A stretch of DNA of 64,000 nucleotides. Source: a virus. Position numbers and translations under genes: made by a program. The stretch is taken from positions 40,306 through 104,305 of the IMG/VR virus record IMGVR_UViG_3300028610_002211. One strand, 5' to 3'. Shown piece after piece: positions 19,976 to 27,616 of this stretch. Each line of letters begins with the position of its first letter. Within the stretch, counting starts at the first letter, position 1. The notes under the pieces were generated by a model that worked only from the letters and a program-made list of their open reading frames with translations, searched no databases and was not told the DNA's origin.

Positions 19976-20434
19976 ATGAACGAAAACAGAAAAACAAAAG
20001 AAAAGTCAGAAGATAGCGGGGCGCCCGAACAGGTCGAAAATGAGCTCAAAAAAGAAGAACCATCGTTTACACCAAACGAAATTTTGGAACCGCTTGGGTT
20101 TGTTGAACAACAATTGACCGATGATCAGAGTAATTTGCTCGCTTTTTTTCAATTAACACTGTACGAAAAACCGCGAAAAATCGATCTTGACGCGTCTGTA
20201 ACAGCTGGATTTGACGAAAATGGGACTTATCTTTTAGTTTTTGATTTTGAGATTACGGTATTTATTGACGTTTGTGATGTTCATATCGGGTCTTATGACA
20301 TTATTTTAGACTACGAAAACAGAAATAAGTTTGCCATAATCTTTAAAGCCATTGTAACCTTTTTGTCACAATCGGCAAAACTCTATGTTGCAACACAGGC
20401 TTTACTTGACGAGAAAAAAGAAAAACCAAACTAA
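19976..20434 (+). CDS. Hypothetical protein with acidic N-terminus (152 aa)
   Basis: ATG 19976 after GGAGG. The first 45 residues are Lys/Glu-rich and probably disordered; the remainder is a beta-rich domain (GTYLLVFDFEITVFIDVCDVHIGSYDIILDY) with a C-terminal helix. Two bases of the leader ATG 19964 lie near the transcription start. Probably co-transcribed with the DUF2786 gene. Confidence 0.6.
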   Translation: MNENRKTKEKSEDSGAPEQVENELKKEEPSFTPNEILEPLGFVEQQLTDDQSNLLAFFQLTLYEKPRKIDLDASVTAGFDENGTYLLVFDFEITVFIDVCDVHIGSYDIILDYENRNKFAIIFKAIVTFLSQSAKLYVATQALLDEKKEKPN

Positions 20435-20450
20435 GCAAGGAAGACGGCCG

Positions 20451-21179
20451 ATGAGTGAGAAGCTTTTGAAACGGGTTGCGGCACTGTTCGCCTTATCCGA
20501 TAACAACCCGAGCCCAGAAGAGGCACAAAGCGCCCTAGAGCAAGCCAGGGCGCTGTTGCAAAAGCACAACCTTACAATGATTGATGTTGAGTCTGTCGAG
20601 GATCACAAAGGGGCTCAGGGCGGTTACAGCGAAACAGCGACGGTTGGAGAAAAGATCGCCCAATGGAAAAAATCTGTTGCCGCTGTTGTTGCCGAATATT
20701 TAGATATAAAAGTTGTTACTAGAAAATATGTGCGTAAAAGAGATGTTAGTTTTTTGTTTTATGGTTTGGTGTTAAACACCGAAATCGCGATCGGTATTTT
20801 TTTATCTTTATTGAGACAAATTGAAACAATGACAAAAAATTACCATGGTAAAGGTCATTACGCAAAAAGCGTATATCGCCAGGGCATTTTATACGGTTTG
20901 GATCAACGTTTGGAAATTTTGAAAATTAGACAAAATTCAAAATGTACTGCGTTGGCTATTTGCTCTAACAAAGTTGCAGATAATTGGATGGAAAACGAGG
21001 GTATAAAAGTTGAACGAGCGAGGGTAAAAACCAAAAAAGAAAAAACGAAAGAGCAACAACGTAAAGATCGAAATCTTTTTGGTTGGGATCGTCAACTCCA
21101 TTTTTCAAGGGGTTTGAGCGATTCTTATTCATTGGTTTTAGAGAAAGTGTTAGACGGTAAAACAAAAGAAGAAAGTTGA
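20451..21179 (+). CDS. DUF2786-domain protein (242 aa)
   Basis: The N-terminal 45 residues (LLKRVAALFALSDNNPSPEEAQSALEQARALLQKHNLTMIDVE) are a clear DUF2786 domain; the remainder matches the region usually found C-terminal to it in phage and bacterial proteins. The molecular role of the family is unknown; it is often carried by phages and mobile elements. The C-terminal part is very basic (RARVKTKKEKTKEQQRKDR). The true start is 20451 (MSEKLLKR); the upstream frame is a shadow of the preceding gene. Confidence 0.85.
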   Translation: MSEKLLKRVAALFALSDNNPSPEEAQSALEQARALLQKHNLTMIDVESVEDHKGAQGGYSETATVGEKIAQWKKSVAAVVAEYLDIKVVTRKYVRKRDVSFLFYGLVLNTEIAIGIFLSLLRQIETMTKNYHGKGHYAKSVYRQGILYGLDQRLEILKIRQNSKCTALAICSNKVADNWMENEGIKVERARVKTKKEKTKEQQRKDRNLFGWDRQLHFSRGLSDSYSLVLEKVLDGKTKEES

Positions 21180-21217
21180 AAAAATTGTATCTTGTAAATT
21201 AGGGAGATAAAACAAAA

Positions 21218-21484
21218 ATGAAAAAGAATATCGAGATTGAAAAATTCAGAAAACACGTCGAGAATACGTATAAACGCCAACCAACGGGTTGTGGTGGTTC
21301 TTTCGGAGAGATCCTATGTTTCGAAATACACGATCAACCCGTTAACTCCAGAATGAGAGCTAAGTCATTCAATGACGGATATACTACAGGACTAACTTTT
21401 ACTGAGCTAGCAGCAAAATGGGGAATATCCGTTAGCTTTCTGGGTGAGCTAATTCGAGACCATTGTATTAAAATGGAATCGTAA
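21218..21484 (+). CDS. Possible HTH protein (88 aa)
   Basis: AGGGAG Shine-Dalgarno. The C-terminal segment TFTELAAKWGISVSFLGELIRDHC fits a helix-turn-helix (ELAAKWG-IS-VSFLGELI). The N-terminal half is basic. Terminators follow. Possibly a small regulator; moderately supported. Confidence 0.55.
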   Translation: MKKNIEIEKFRKHVENTYKRQPTGCGGSFGEILCFEIHDQPVNSRMRAKSFNDGYTTGLTFTELAAKWGISVSFLGELIRDHCIKMES

Positions 21485-21555
21485 TTGTTATTTCCCTGCG
21501 TCGTTTAATCTTTTACATTCACTACACAACGAATGACACCCTCCATCAATATAAA

Positions 21556-21580
21556 AAGGGGAGGCTAAACGCCTCCCCTT
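21556..21580 (+). terminator. Rho-independent terminator
   Basis: Perfect 10-bp stem AAGGGGAGGC - TAAAC - GCCTCCCCTT. Confidence 0.7.
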
Positions 21581-21680
21581 ACTTGTATCGTGCCCGGGAC
21601 GCACCCAAGCTGTCTTTTACAAAACAATGGTGTATCAGATACTCTATTTTGTCAATAGAAAAATGAATAGCCCAAAAGCA

Positions 21681-21716
21681 CAAAAGCCTTGGGTGACACA
21701 ACACCCAAGGCTTTTG
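21681..21716. terminator. Bidirectional terminator
   Basis: Perfect 15-bp stem CAAAAGCCTTGGGTG - 6-base loop - CACCCAAGGCTTTTG with A and T tracts on both sides of the GC core. It isolates the accessory genes to the left from the tmk region. Confidence 0.75.
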
Positions 21717-21805
21717 AATTGGCGGGTACATTTCAGACACACCAAAGATACAGTAGGAAATATACCGCAGGTGTCGCCAATTTTCAAGTAAAAAATATAA
21801 CTTTT

Positions 21806-21834
21806 TTGACTTTTGTTTTAGGGTCGGATAACAT
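21806..21834 (+). promoter_or_regulatory. Promoter upstream of tmk
   Basis: TTGACT, 17-bp spacer TTTGTTTTAGGGTCGGA, -10 TAACAT. The next start codon with a good Shine-Dalgarno is 280 bases away, so this promoter may serve a non-coding RNA and/or tmk. Confidence 0.6.
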
Positions 21835-21839
21835 CAAAT

Positions 21840-22096
21840 CATGACCAGAGTCCAAGGTCAATCGCTAGTTGTCTTTACGCGCTCTCATACGGGCGCTCAA
21901 GAGACGTTTTTCACAAATGTACACTTGACTTCAACCTTTTATATGTGGCGTGCTATCCCCTTGCCAGACACCTGAGAAGCGTATGAAACAAAACCCGTTA
22001 TAAAAACAGTGACGTGTTTCGAGCACTGTTCAAAAAAATATTTTTTTCGAAAACTGACAGTGAGGGACGACGGCTCTAAAAGGGCCGTCGTTTTTT
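21840..22096 (+). ncRNA. Candidate structured non-coding RNA
   Basis: Runs from the 21806 promoter to a terminator. No frame with a Shine-Dalgarno. Paired segments include GTCT/AGAC plus GCGC/GCGC arms around 21872-21915, CACTGT/ACAGTG arms (22024-22061) enclosing the 16-bp palindrome AAAAAAATATTTTTTT, and a final ACGACGGC/GCCGTCGT hairpin. Supported by promoter, structure and terminator only. Confidence 0.4.
22067..22096 (+). terminator. Terminator or attenuator just before tmk
   Basis: ACGACGGC - 9-base loop - GCCGTCGT, then six T. It ends 17 bases before the tmk start codon, so tmk needs readthrough from the left or antitermination. Confidence 0.75.
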
Positions 22097-22112
22097 ATAA
22101 AAGGGGTGAAAA

Positions 22113-22742
22113 ATGGTAAGGGGGAAATTTATTGTTTTAGAGGGGGCAGACGGGGCGGGGACAACGACGATTGCGAATTATTTAACGGATAAACTAGAAA
22201 CTAAATTTGGCAAAAGGTCTGTTGTGTTAACTCATGAACCATCAGATTTTGATACTGGTGTTTTTATTCGTGAAATTTTACGAAGTGAAAAAACGGTTTC
22301 GCAAGGTTTGGCAATGGCTTATCTGTTTATTGCGGATCGTATCGATCACACAAAACGCCGAATTATTCCAGCGCTCGAAGCTGGCAAAATGGTTGTTTGT
22401 GATCGTTATTACTTTTCAACTCTGGTTTATCAATCTGTCAAAGACGATTTTTCAAGTTCATGGAAAGAGTTAGAGGGTTTATCTCCTTTAATGCGGGGGC
22501 ATATAGAGCCGGATTTATCTTTGCTTTTGGATTGTAGAATTGACACTTTGCGAGATAGGCGTGAAAATCGAAATGAAGTAAAAGAGATTTATGAAAACGA
22601 TGGTTATCAAAAGATAGTTGTTGATCTTTATCGTGCTTTGTTTTCTAGGTATAGATATAATTCCGAGATGATTGACGCCGAAGAAAGTCTTATTTCCGTA
22701 AAGGCTAAAACGTGGGCAGTGACTAAAGAACTTTTTTCTTGA
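22113..22742 (+). CDS. tmk: Thymidylate kinase
   Basis: Phosphorylates dTMP to dTDP with ATP, supplying dTTP for phage DNA synthesis. P-loop GADGAGTTT (residues 11-19); the K to T change in GxxGxGKTT is a known variant of this family (GxDGxGTTT). DR motif VVCDRYYFSTLVYQ (residues ~92-105), and an Arg-rich LID segment DRRENRNEVKE. At 209 aa it is of normal length. AAAGGGG Shine-Dalgarno; preceded by a terminator-like hairpin. The only nucleotide-metabolism gene seen in the window. Confidence 0.92.
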   Translation: MVRGKFIVLEGADGAGTTTIANYLTDKLETKFGKRSVVLTHEPSDFDTGVFIREILRSEKTVSQGLAMAYLFIADRIDHTKRRIIPALEAGKMVVCDRYYFSTLVYQSVKDDFSSSWKELEGLSPLMRGHIEPDLSLLLDCRIDTLRDRRENRNEVKEIYENDGYQKIVVDLYRALFSRYRYNSEMIDAEESLISVKAKTWAVTKELFS

Positions 22743-22767
22743 CTTGTGAAATAGAATCTGATAAAAT
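22739..22767 (+). promoter_or_regulatory. Promoter of the 22776 gene
   Basis: TTGACT (overlapping the tmk stop), 17-bp spacer TGTGAAATAGAATCTGA, -10 TAAAAT. Predicted start is 1-2 bases before the ATG at 22776, so the mRNA is probably leaderless. Confidence 0.65.
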
Positions 22768-22775
22768 CCCTTCCA

Positions 22776-23003
22776 ATGTCTAAAAACATTAAGAGAATTT
22801 ACTGTGTTGACTGTGCTTTTTGTCTTGTCGAACAGGGAAAAAAGCAAGTTATTTATACTTGCCGTTGCCGAGAAAGCGAGAAATACGATAAATGTGTTGA
22901 TCCTTGGGATACGTGTACGCAATTCAAACAACGAGTTTGTACAATGTGCCATGTTGAAGGTTTGAAAAACCCTTGTCCACTTTTACACGGTGGAGAAAGT
23001 TAG
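22776..23003 (+). CDS. Cys-rich zinc protein, leaderless (75 aa)
   Basis: Nine cysteines: CVDCAFCL, CRCRE, CVDPWDTC and CTMCHVEGLKNPCP, a double zinc-binding layout common in small phage proteins. No Shine-Dalgarno is present upstream and the promoter ends 8 bases before the ATG. Function unknown. Confidence 0.65.
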   Translation: MSKNIKRIYCVDCAFCLVEQGKKQVIYTCRCRESEKYDKCVDPWDTCTQFKQRVCTMCHVEGLKNPCPLLHGGES

Positions 23004-23012
23004 AGGTTTGTT

Positions 23013-23234
23013 TTGGAAACTAATTCAAAAATATTTTGTGATAACGAAAAACACAGAATTACAAAAACCGCAAATGGCAAATTTAAAGTTTACGACAAAG
23101 AGAAAAAGACAACGATCGGTGAATTTGACACTTTGCGAAAAGCAACAAATTCAACAAAGGTTGTCGAGGAAACTGAGATTAAGCCCGAATGGGTTGAACC
23201 CAAACCGCCGAAGAAAAAACCAAAAAGAAGATAA
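23013..23234 (+). CDS. Small basic protein (73 aa)
   Basis: TTG start after TTAGAGGT. A beta-rich half (HRITKTANGKFKVYDKEKKTTIGEFDTLRKA) is followed by a Pro/Lys-rich disordered tail (EPKPPKKKPKRR). Probably co-transcribed with the zinc protein. Confidence 0.5.
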   Translation: METNSKIFCDNEKHRITKTANGKFKVYDKEKKTTIGEFDTLRKATNSTKVVEETEIKPEWVEPKPPKKKPKRR

Positions 23235-23268
23235 AAGTAATTTGTTGACTTCTGAATTAGAAATTTTA

Positions 23269-23297
23269 TTGACTTGTAATCGAAACCGATCTATATT
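23269..23297 (+). promoter_or_regulatory. Promoter of a candidate small RNA
   Basis: TTGACT, 17-bp spacer TGTAATCGAAACCGATC, -10 TATATT. A second family-like TTGACTTCTGAATTAGA sits 24 bases upstream (23245) without a clear -10. Confidence 0.6.
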
Positions 23298-23303
23298 GGA
23301 TCT

Positions 23304-23386
23304 GTTACAGAAAGCCATTTTGTGAAAAAACCTCCTACTAGCCCGGTTAACGCCGGGCACTATCAAGAGGTTTCGTGATTTTTATT
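23304..23386 (+). ncRNA. Candidate small RNA (about 80 nt)
   Basis: Starts about 7 bases after the TATATT. It folds as a nested hairpin: outer AAACCTC (23328-23334) with GAGGTTT (23367-23373), inner GCCCGG (23341-23346) with CCGGGC (23353-23358), followed by GTGATTTTTATT, which would terminate transcription. The unpaired 5' part contains no start codon with a Shine-Dalgarno. The CCTCCT stretch mimics the 16S anti-Shine-Dalgarno. Confidence 0.45.
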
Positions 23387-23408
23387 GACTTCTGAAATCG
23401 AGGGGAAA

Positions 23409-23681
23409 ATGCAAATTGATCTATTTGAACGAATCAAATCTGTTTTGATACAGAAAGGTTGGCAGTATTACCGAAATGAGGATATGTGGACCACTGAAAA
23501 AACGTTAACGTTTGAAAGTGTCGCTGTAACAAATGAAGCTTTGATCTCGATTATGAATACAGACAGCCCTGGCTTAATTGGTCTCTTTTTCACCTATATA
23601 TTGAAAAAACCAGATGTGTTAAAAGATATTTTTGATCTTTTACCAAATAGTTTTTTTAACGAAAATTGGATCCAAGCATAA
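23409..23681 (+). CDS. Hypothetical protein (90 aa)
   Basis: ATG 23409 after GAGGGG. The in-frame TTG at 23385 is the -35 of a degenerate promoter copy (TTGACTTCTGAAAT), not a start. MQIDLFERIKSVLIQKGWQYYRNEDMWTTEKTLTFESVAV, then helices. Function unknown. Confidence 0.6.
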   Translation: MQIDLFERIKSVLIQKGWQYYRNEDMWTTEKTLTFESVAVTNEALISIMNTDSPGLIGLFFTYILKKPDVLKDIFDLLPNSFFNENWIQA

Positions 23682-23721
23682 AAAAATTTTATAACTTGTG
23701 AATCAGGTTGGAGGTAAAACC

Positions 23722-23982
23722 GTGGTAATCGATACAAAAGAAATGATGTTGGCGCGTTTGCGTGAAAGTTTGCGCGATTATGGAATCAGACACAAAACCG
23801 GGCGAGAATTAACCGATGGTGAAATCTTGCAAGTTTGCGATTTTTTTTGTACCGGATTCACTTTGTTAGCCGATAAATTCCAGTCAATATCGGACGAAGT
23901 TGCGATAATTTTCTCAACCATCGGCTCCAGTTTTAACGATCTTGGCCTTGTAGTTGATGAGAAAAACAGGAAAGCAAATTAA
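23722..23982 (+). CDS. Hypothetical helical protein (86 aa)
   Basis: GTG 23722 follows GGAGG with correct spacing. KEMMLARLRESLRDYGIRHKTGRELTDGEILQVCDFFC then a hydrophobic helical stretch. A degenerate promoter copy (ACTTGTGAATCAGG) precedes it. No family recognised. Confidence 0.55.
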   Translation: MVIDTKEMMLARLRESLRDYGIRHKTGRELTDGEILQVCDFFCTGFTLLADKFQSISDEVAIIFSTIGSSFNDLGLVVDEKNRKAN

Positions 23983-24025
23983 ACGCTAAATACAAAGTGG
24001 TTAAAAAATCAGAATCGTTTTTGGT

Positions 24026-24457
24026 TTGGGTTTGATCGCTGTGAAAAAAAAGAAAAGTAAAACACGTAGAATATTGCTTGGTGGTGATATTGTAGAAACA
24101 ACTTTACCACCAAAATATATTCTTGGAGAATACGACAAGAAAAATGGTATCTGGTACTATTGTCTGAAAGGCTCAATTTTCACAAAACATATTGACTGTA
24201 GAATACGCGTTGTGATTTCTCGTTATACAATCGATCAAATAAACGGCAAATTAGACCTTCAAAAACAGTTTGGAAAACCACCAAATTTTCACACTGAATT
24301 GAAGCGCTATAAGTTCAAAAATTTCAAAGCAACCATCGGCCCGGTTGTTGAGTTGAAGGCGATAGATTCTGTTGATGAATGGCTCGATTATCTTGATAAT
24401 GAGCTTACAAACGATGAATTTAAAATAGCTCGTTTACGTGAAATCTTGACCCATTAG
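24026..24457 (+). CDS. Hypothetical protein (143 aa)
   Basis: Start uncertain: TTG 24026 or GTG 24041. Basic N-terminus (KKKKSKTRR), then a beta-rich body (KYILGEYDKKNGIWYYCLKGSIFTKHIDCRIRVVIS) and an acidic helical end. No family recognised. Confidence 0.5.
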   Translation: MGLIAVKKKKSKTRRILLGGDIVETTLPPKYILGEYDKKNGIWYYCLKGSIFTKHIDCRIRVVISRYTIDQINGKLDLQKQFGKPPNFHTELKRYKFKNFKATIGPVVELKAIDSVDEWLDYLDNELTNDEFKIARLREILTH

Positions 24458-24583
24458 ACATTTATTTCTGGTCTCGAAGCAATTTCTAATCATCTGAATT
24501 GGTAAAGTGTTGAAATTGTTGTACGTTTTTTGCATTTTTGTAACGTTTTTTCTACTAAATTAAATTACGAAAACAGTTTTTTC

Positions 24584-24611
24584 TTTACTTTTGAAATAAA
24601 ACTGTTATCTT
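24584..24611 (+). promoter_or_regulatory. Promoter of the 24635 gene
   Basis: TTTACT, 16-bp spacer TTTGAAATAAAACTGT, -10 TATCTT. Degenerate member of the family (TGAAATAAAACTGTTA in place of TGAATTAAGCGTGTTA). It is the last clear early-type promoter before the late genes. Confidence 0.5.
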
Positions 24612-24634
24612 TAGTAGTAGAAAGGAGGCGCGAA

Positions 24635-24820
24635 ATGCGTTCTGAAAAAGAAAAAGATACTGATTTAATGACTTTCCGAGCCATTTTTGCGCTCGAAGTT
24701 GGCGGGGGTAGAATCGAGATCAAAGCTAAAAACAAAAAAGGAGCTTGGGAAATATTGAAGAAAATAGAGCCTAAAGCTTTCTTAATGATCAAAAGTTTTG
24801 AAGAAATCGGTTGTTGCTAA
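24635..24820 (+). CDS. Small hypothetical protein (61 aa)
   Basis: AAAGGAGG Shine-Dalgarno. DLMTFRAIFALEVGGGRIEIKAKNKKGAWEILKKIEPKAFLMIKSF: a beta-beta-alpha-beta unit. TAATG coupling to the next gene. Confidence 0.6.
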   Translation: MRSEKEKDTDLMTFRAIFALEVGGGRIEIKAKNKKGAWEILKKIEPKAFLMIKSFEEIGCC

Positions 24821-25080
24821 TGGTGCAAGATCATCACAAAATTAAAATAACGTTAAAGCGTGTTTTGGCGGGCGAGAAAGGTTCGAAGTGTCTTTCGCTT
24901 TCTGCCTTTACCGGTGGTGTATATCCCGAAGATGGTATTGTTATCACGGCAGGGACCGGCGTTGTTACTCAAAGTTGTTACCTTCCAAATTCTGATCTTC
25001 AAGCGGTGTTAATTCTCAAACCCGGGGAAATAATGACCGCTAAAAGCTGGGATACTACCCCCATACCACCAAAAAAATGA
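24820..25080 (+). CDS. Small beta-rich protein (86 aa)
   Basis: Start by TAATG overlap. Strand-rich sequence with Gly turns (GIVITAGTGVVTQSCYLPNSDLQAVLILKPGEIM). Located just before the packaging genes; perhaps virion-related. ATGA overlap with the next gene. Confidence 0.55.
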   Translation: MVQDHHKIKITLKRVLAGEKGSKCLSLSAFTGGVYPEDGIVITAGTGVVTQSCYLPNSDLQAVLILKPGEIMTAKSWDTTPIPPKK

Positions 25081-25727
25081 AACTGAAAAAGAAAGAGGCA
25101 ATCGAGACCGTTTCGACTTTTCTTGAATTGGTCATTCAGGGCAAGTCGATTGAAGACATTTCAGATGAAATGGGTTACGATATTTCTGAGCTTTCGTTTT
25201 TACAAAGTCGTTTGCTCGAAATGAAAACCTTCGAGTTACAAGGCAAACCGGTTGAACATGTATATGTTGAATACATGATTGAACAATTGAAAAATGTTCA
25301 CACTTTAAACAGCTTGATAGAAAAATTTGACGGCAATTCGAGAAATCTTGCGGCGGTTGTTGCGGCGGTTCGGTTGCGCTCCGATATTCACGATCGTATT
25401 ATGGAAAAAGGTCAAGCTTGTGGAGTGATCCGAAAAGTTCCTGAACGGAAAGAATCTTTACACGGTTTGGTTATTGCCGAGTTAACAGCCGACGATTTAC
25501 GTGAAACCATTGTTAAACAGTATCGAAAACTTGCGAAATATACAACGGGAAAAACTGAAACTATGGCCCAATTAAGGGTTCCAAAAAACTTGCATTATGG
25601 GCCTACGGTTGAAATATCAGACGATAAAGAAGGCGAAGAAGAAGAGATAAACCCAAAGCGCAAAGCTGTGTTAAAAAAGAAAAAAAAGAAGAAGAAAAAA
25701 CGAAAGGGTGATCAAGATGAAGTGTGA
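25077..25727 (+). CDS. Candidate terminase small subunit (216 aa)
   Basis: An N-terminal helical region (IEDISDEMGYDISELSFLQSRLLEM) could be an HTH. The middle AAVVAAVRLRSDIHDRIMEKGQACGVIRKVPER followed by IAELTADDLRETIVKQYRKLAKY matches the oligomerisation region of small terminase proteins I know from other myoviruses. The C-terminus is acidic then poly-Lys (KKKKKKKKKRKGDQDEV). It lies 2.6 kb upstream of terL with the lysis genes between. Assignment is by pattern and position. Confidence 0.5.
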   Translation: MKLKKKEAIETVSTFLELVIQGKSIEDISDEMGYDISELSFLQSRLLEMKTFELQGKPVEHVYVEYMIEQLKNVHTLNSLIEKFDGNSRNLAAVVAAVRLRSDIHDRIMEKGQACGVIRKVPERKESLHGLVIAELTADDLRETIVKQYRKLAKYTTGKTETMAQLRVPKNLHYGPTVEISDDKEGEEEEINPKRKAVLKKKKKKKKKRKGDQDEV

Positions 25728-26571
25728 GGCTTTCAACCTGTCGGGCGATTCTTTTGATCCAACAATGGCTTTTATTTTTGGGCGTTGTGCCTATGACATC
25801 GGGACACGGGTTGTTACTTGGGATGAAAAACAAGGTTATGACGGTTATAAGCGGCCGCTGCGAATTAAAACGCGACCAAACGGGGTAGATAACATCAAAC
25901 AGCTGTTGATTCATCACGCAGGCCAAGACAGACGCGACCCAGGCACTATGTACGGCGTTTTATGGGACCAACGTAGGCTATCGGTCCACTTTGGATTAGA
26001 CGAGTTTGCAAGGTCTGTGGGAAGCCTCGAAGCGGGGCCGATTATTTGGCAATTTGTTGATTGTGATTGGCTCACAAAACACGCGGGCGGAATGGACCCA
26101 ACTTCGATCGGGATCGAGGTGTGCCACTTCCCTTGCGCTTGGAAGGGCAAAAATGGCGATCCGGGCTATTATTCACCAAAAAACAACCTCAAAAAAAACA
26201 ACATGCCTCATGAAATTATCGAACAACTGGTATATTCAAAATACCGCAAGGTGTTTGCCTTTACAGAAGGTGTCACAGACGCTTTGGCGCGCCTTTATGC
26301 GGGATGTTGGGTTGCCATAGGGCATCAACGAAAAGGCGGCTTCGAGGGGGCTTATGGGCGTGCTCCGGTGTTTCCTCGGGGTAAGTATGGCCATATCCCG
26401 CTTGGAGTTATCAAAGAATCTAAAAATTGGGTTGGGTTGATCACTCATCGCCAATGTTCAAAGAACAAATGGGACCCGGGTGGGCTTGATCATGAAAAAT
26501 TTGAAAATCTAGTTGCAGATTATTACAATTCTTTTCGTCAAGGTTTGCCCCGTTCGTTGTTACGTTACTAA
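25717..26571 (+). CDS. Endolysin, N-acetylmuramoyl-L-alanine amidase type (284 aa)
   Basis: Amidase_2 (PGRP) fold: LLIHHAGQD (first zinc His, residues ~66-69), SVHFGLD (substrate loop), and TSIGIEVCHFP (~130-140). It should cleave the bond between muramic acid and L-Ala in peptidoglycan at lysis. No signal peptide, so it needs a holin or another route out. The start ATG 25717 (MKCEAFN) follows AAAGGGTG and overlaps the previous gene. The C-terminal part is not a recognised wall-binding domain. Confidence 0.85.
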   Translation: MKCEAFNLSGDSFDPTMAFIFGRCAYDIGTRVVTWDEKQGYDGYKRPLRIKTRPNGVDNIKQLLIHHAGQDRRDPGTMYGVLWDQRRLSVHFGLDEFARSVGSLEAGPIIWQFVDCDWLTKHAGGMDPTSIGIEVCHFPCAWKGKNGDPGYYSPKNNLKKNNMPHEIIEQLVYSKYRKVFAFTEGVTDALARLYAGCWVAIGHQRKGGFEGAYGRAPVFPRGKYGHIPLGVIKESKNWVGLITHRQCSKNKWDPGGLDHEKFENLVADYYNSFRQGLPRSLLRY

Positions 26572-26597
26572 AACCACAAAAAGGGAAGGTGGACAAA

Positions 26598-27458
26598 ATG
26601 TTAAGAACGTTTATTGCGGTTCTATGTTTTTTGATTTTGCCAAGTTGCGAAAACGAAAAACCAATTACTTACAAATCAAATTTAAAAGTAGAAGAAGATT
26701 TTGATTTTTCGTTTGAATGGTTGGACACCGAACAAGAAACCAATTCAAGTTTATTTGAAGAAGTTTGTTTTGAAGAAACTTTTAACAAAACTCAGAAGGC
26801 AAAAAACCAAAAAGCAGAATTCACTTTGGATGAAATAAAAGTAATTGGGCGCGCGGTTGCCGGTGTTTCGAAGTGGAAAAAGAGGTATGGTGTTTGGTGG
26901 GAATGTGGAAAAGCTTACGAGACAGACGAAGAAATTGAGAACTTGGCTCTTTTATATGTTGTTCAAATTTTTAGAAGTGTAAAAAACATTAGTGACGAAA
27001 GCTTTAAATTGAATCCGTGGGGAATGTTAGGGCTTGTTGCAAATGAGTCGTTTTTTGATCGTTGTGCGCTTGGTTTATATCCAAGAAAAAAAGCTTATGA
27101 ACTTGGTATTATCAAAAAGCGGAAAGCGTGTATTTCTCATACTGAAAAGGAGATTTTGACGGCGGTTAATCACCCAAAAATGAGAAAATATTTTTATAGA
27201 ACTGGTTTCGATCTTGGTGTTGGTCAAATGTTGTCTCGTTTTTACAGCGAAGAACAATCGTATGAAAAACAAATTGAATTGGTTTACGGATGTAATGAAA
27301 CAGCGCGCGAACTTCGAAACCGGGCGTTTTGGACGCGATCTAAAAACGGGCCGTCAAAAGAGCCGTGGTTATTTTGGCGGGGTAGCGCAACGCCGTGGTA
27401 TGCGGCAAAAATTCGTCGTTGGGCTCAAAGGTTTGGGGCACGTAAAGACGAGATATAA
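26598..27458 (+). CDS. Lipoprotein lytic transglycosylase-like protein (286 aa)
   Basis: ATG 26598 after AAGGGAAGGTGG gives MLRTFIAVLCFLILPSC: a lipoprotein signal peptide with lipobox LPSC, so it is exported and lipidated. The C-terminal domain has LGLVANESFFDRCALGLYP (candidate catalytic Glu in NES) and GFDLGVGQMLSRFY (GVGQ as in SLT domains), consistent with a soluble lytic transglycosylase fold. Next to the endolysin it may complete the lysis cassette, or act on the wall from the outer membrane. No holin is recognised nearby. Confidence 0.7.
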   Translation: MLRTFIAVLCFLILPSCENEKPITYKSNLKVEEDFDFSFEWLDTEQETNSSLFEEVCFEETFNKTQKAKNQKAEFTLDEIKVIGRAVAGVSKWKKRYGVWWECGKAYETDEEIENLALLYVVQIFRSVKNISDESFKLNPWGMLGLVANESFFDRCALGLYPRKKAYELGIIKKRKACISHTEKEILTAVNHPKMRKYFYRTGFDLGVGQMLSRFYSEEQSYEKQIELVYGCNETARELRNRAFWTRSKNGPSKEPWLFWRGSATPWYAAKIRRWAQRFGARKDEI

Positions 27459-27525
27459 TCTGTTTTTCATCTAAAACTAGATCTTTCACAAAAAATCGTA
27501 TAGAATTTTATTGTCATTTGTTTTT

Positions 27526-27560
27526 CAACCTGCCCCAGTGGCCAAAAAGGTTGCAGGTTG
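27526..27560 (+). promoter_or_regulatory. Leader hairpin before the late virion genes
   Basis: CAACCTGC (27526-27533) pairs with GCAGGTTG (27553-27560) in the 158-base gap between the transglycosylase and the first virion-type gene. Upstream, TATAGAATTTTATTG (27500) is a poor promoter candidate. It may be an attenuator or processing site for late mRNA. Confidence 0.35.
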
Positions 27561-27616
27561 GCGTCACTGTTCGGGCGTCCAACTGTCAAGGGCAATTACA
27601 CAAAGGAAGGTGTAAA

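Noticed and set aside
23385-23408. TTG 23385 as start of the 23409 gene
   Set aside because: The TTG is the -35 hexamer of a degenerate promoter copy; the ATG at 23409 has GAGGGG upstream.
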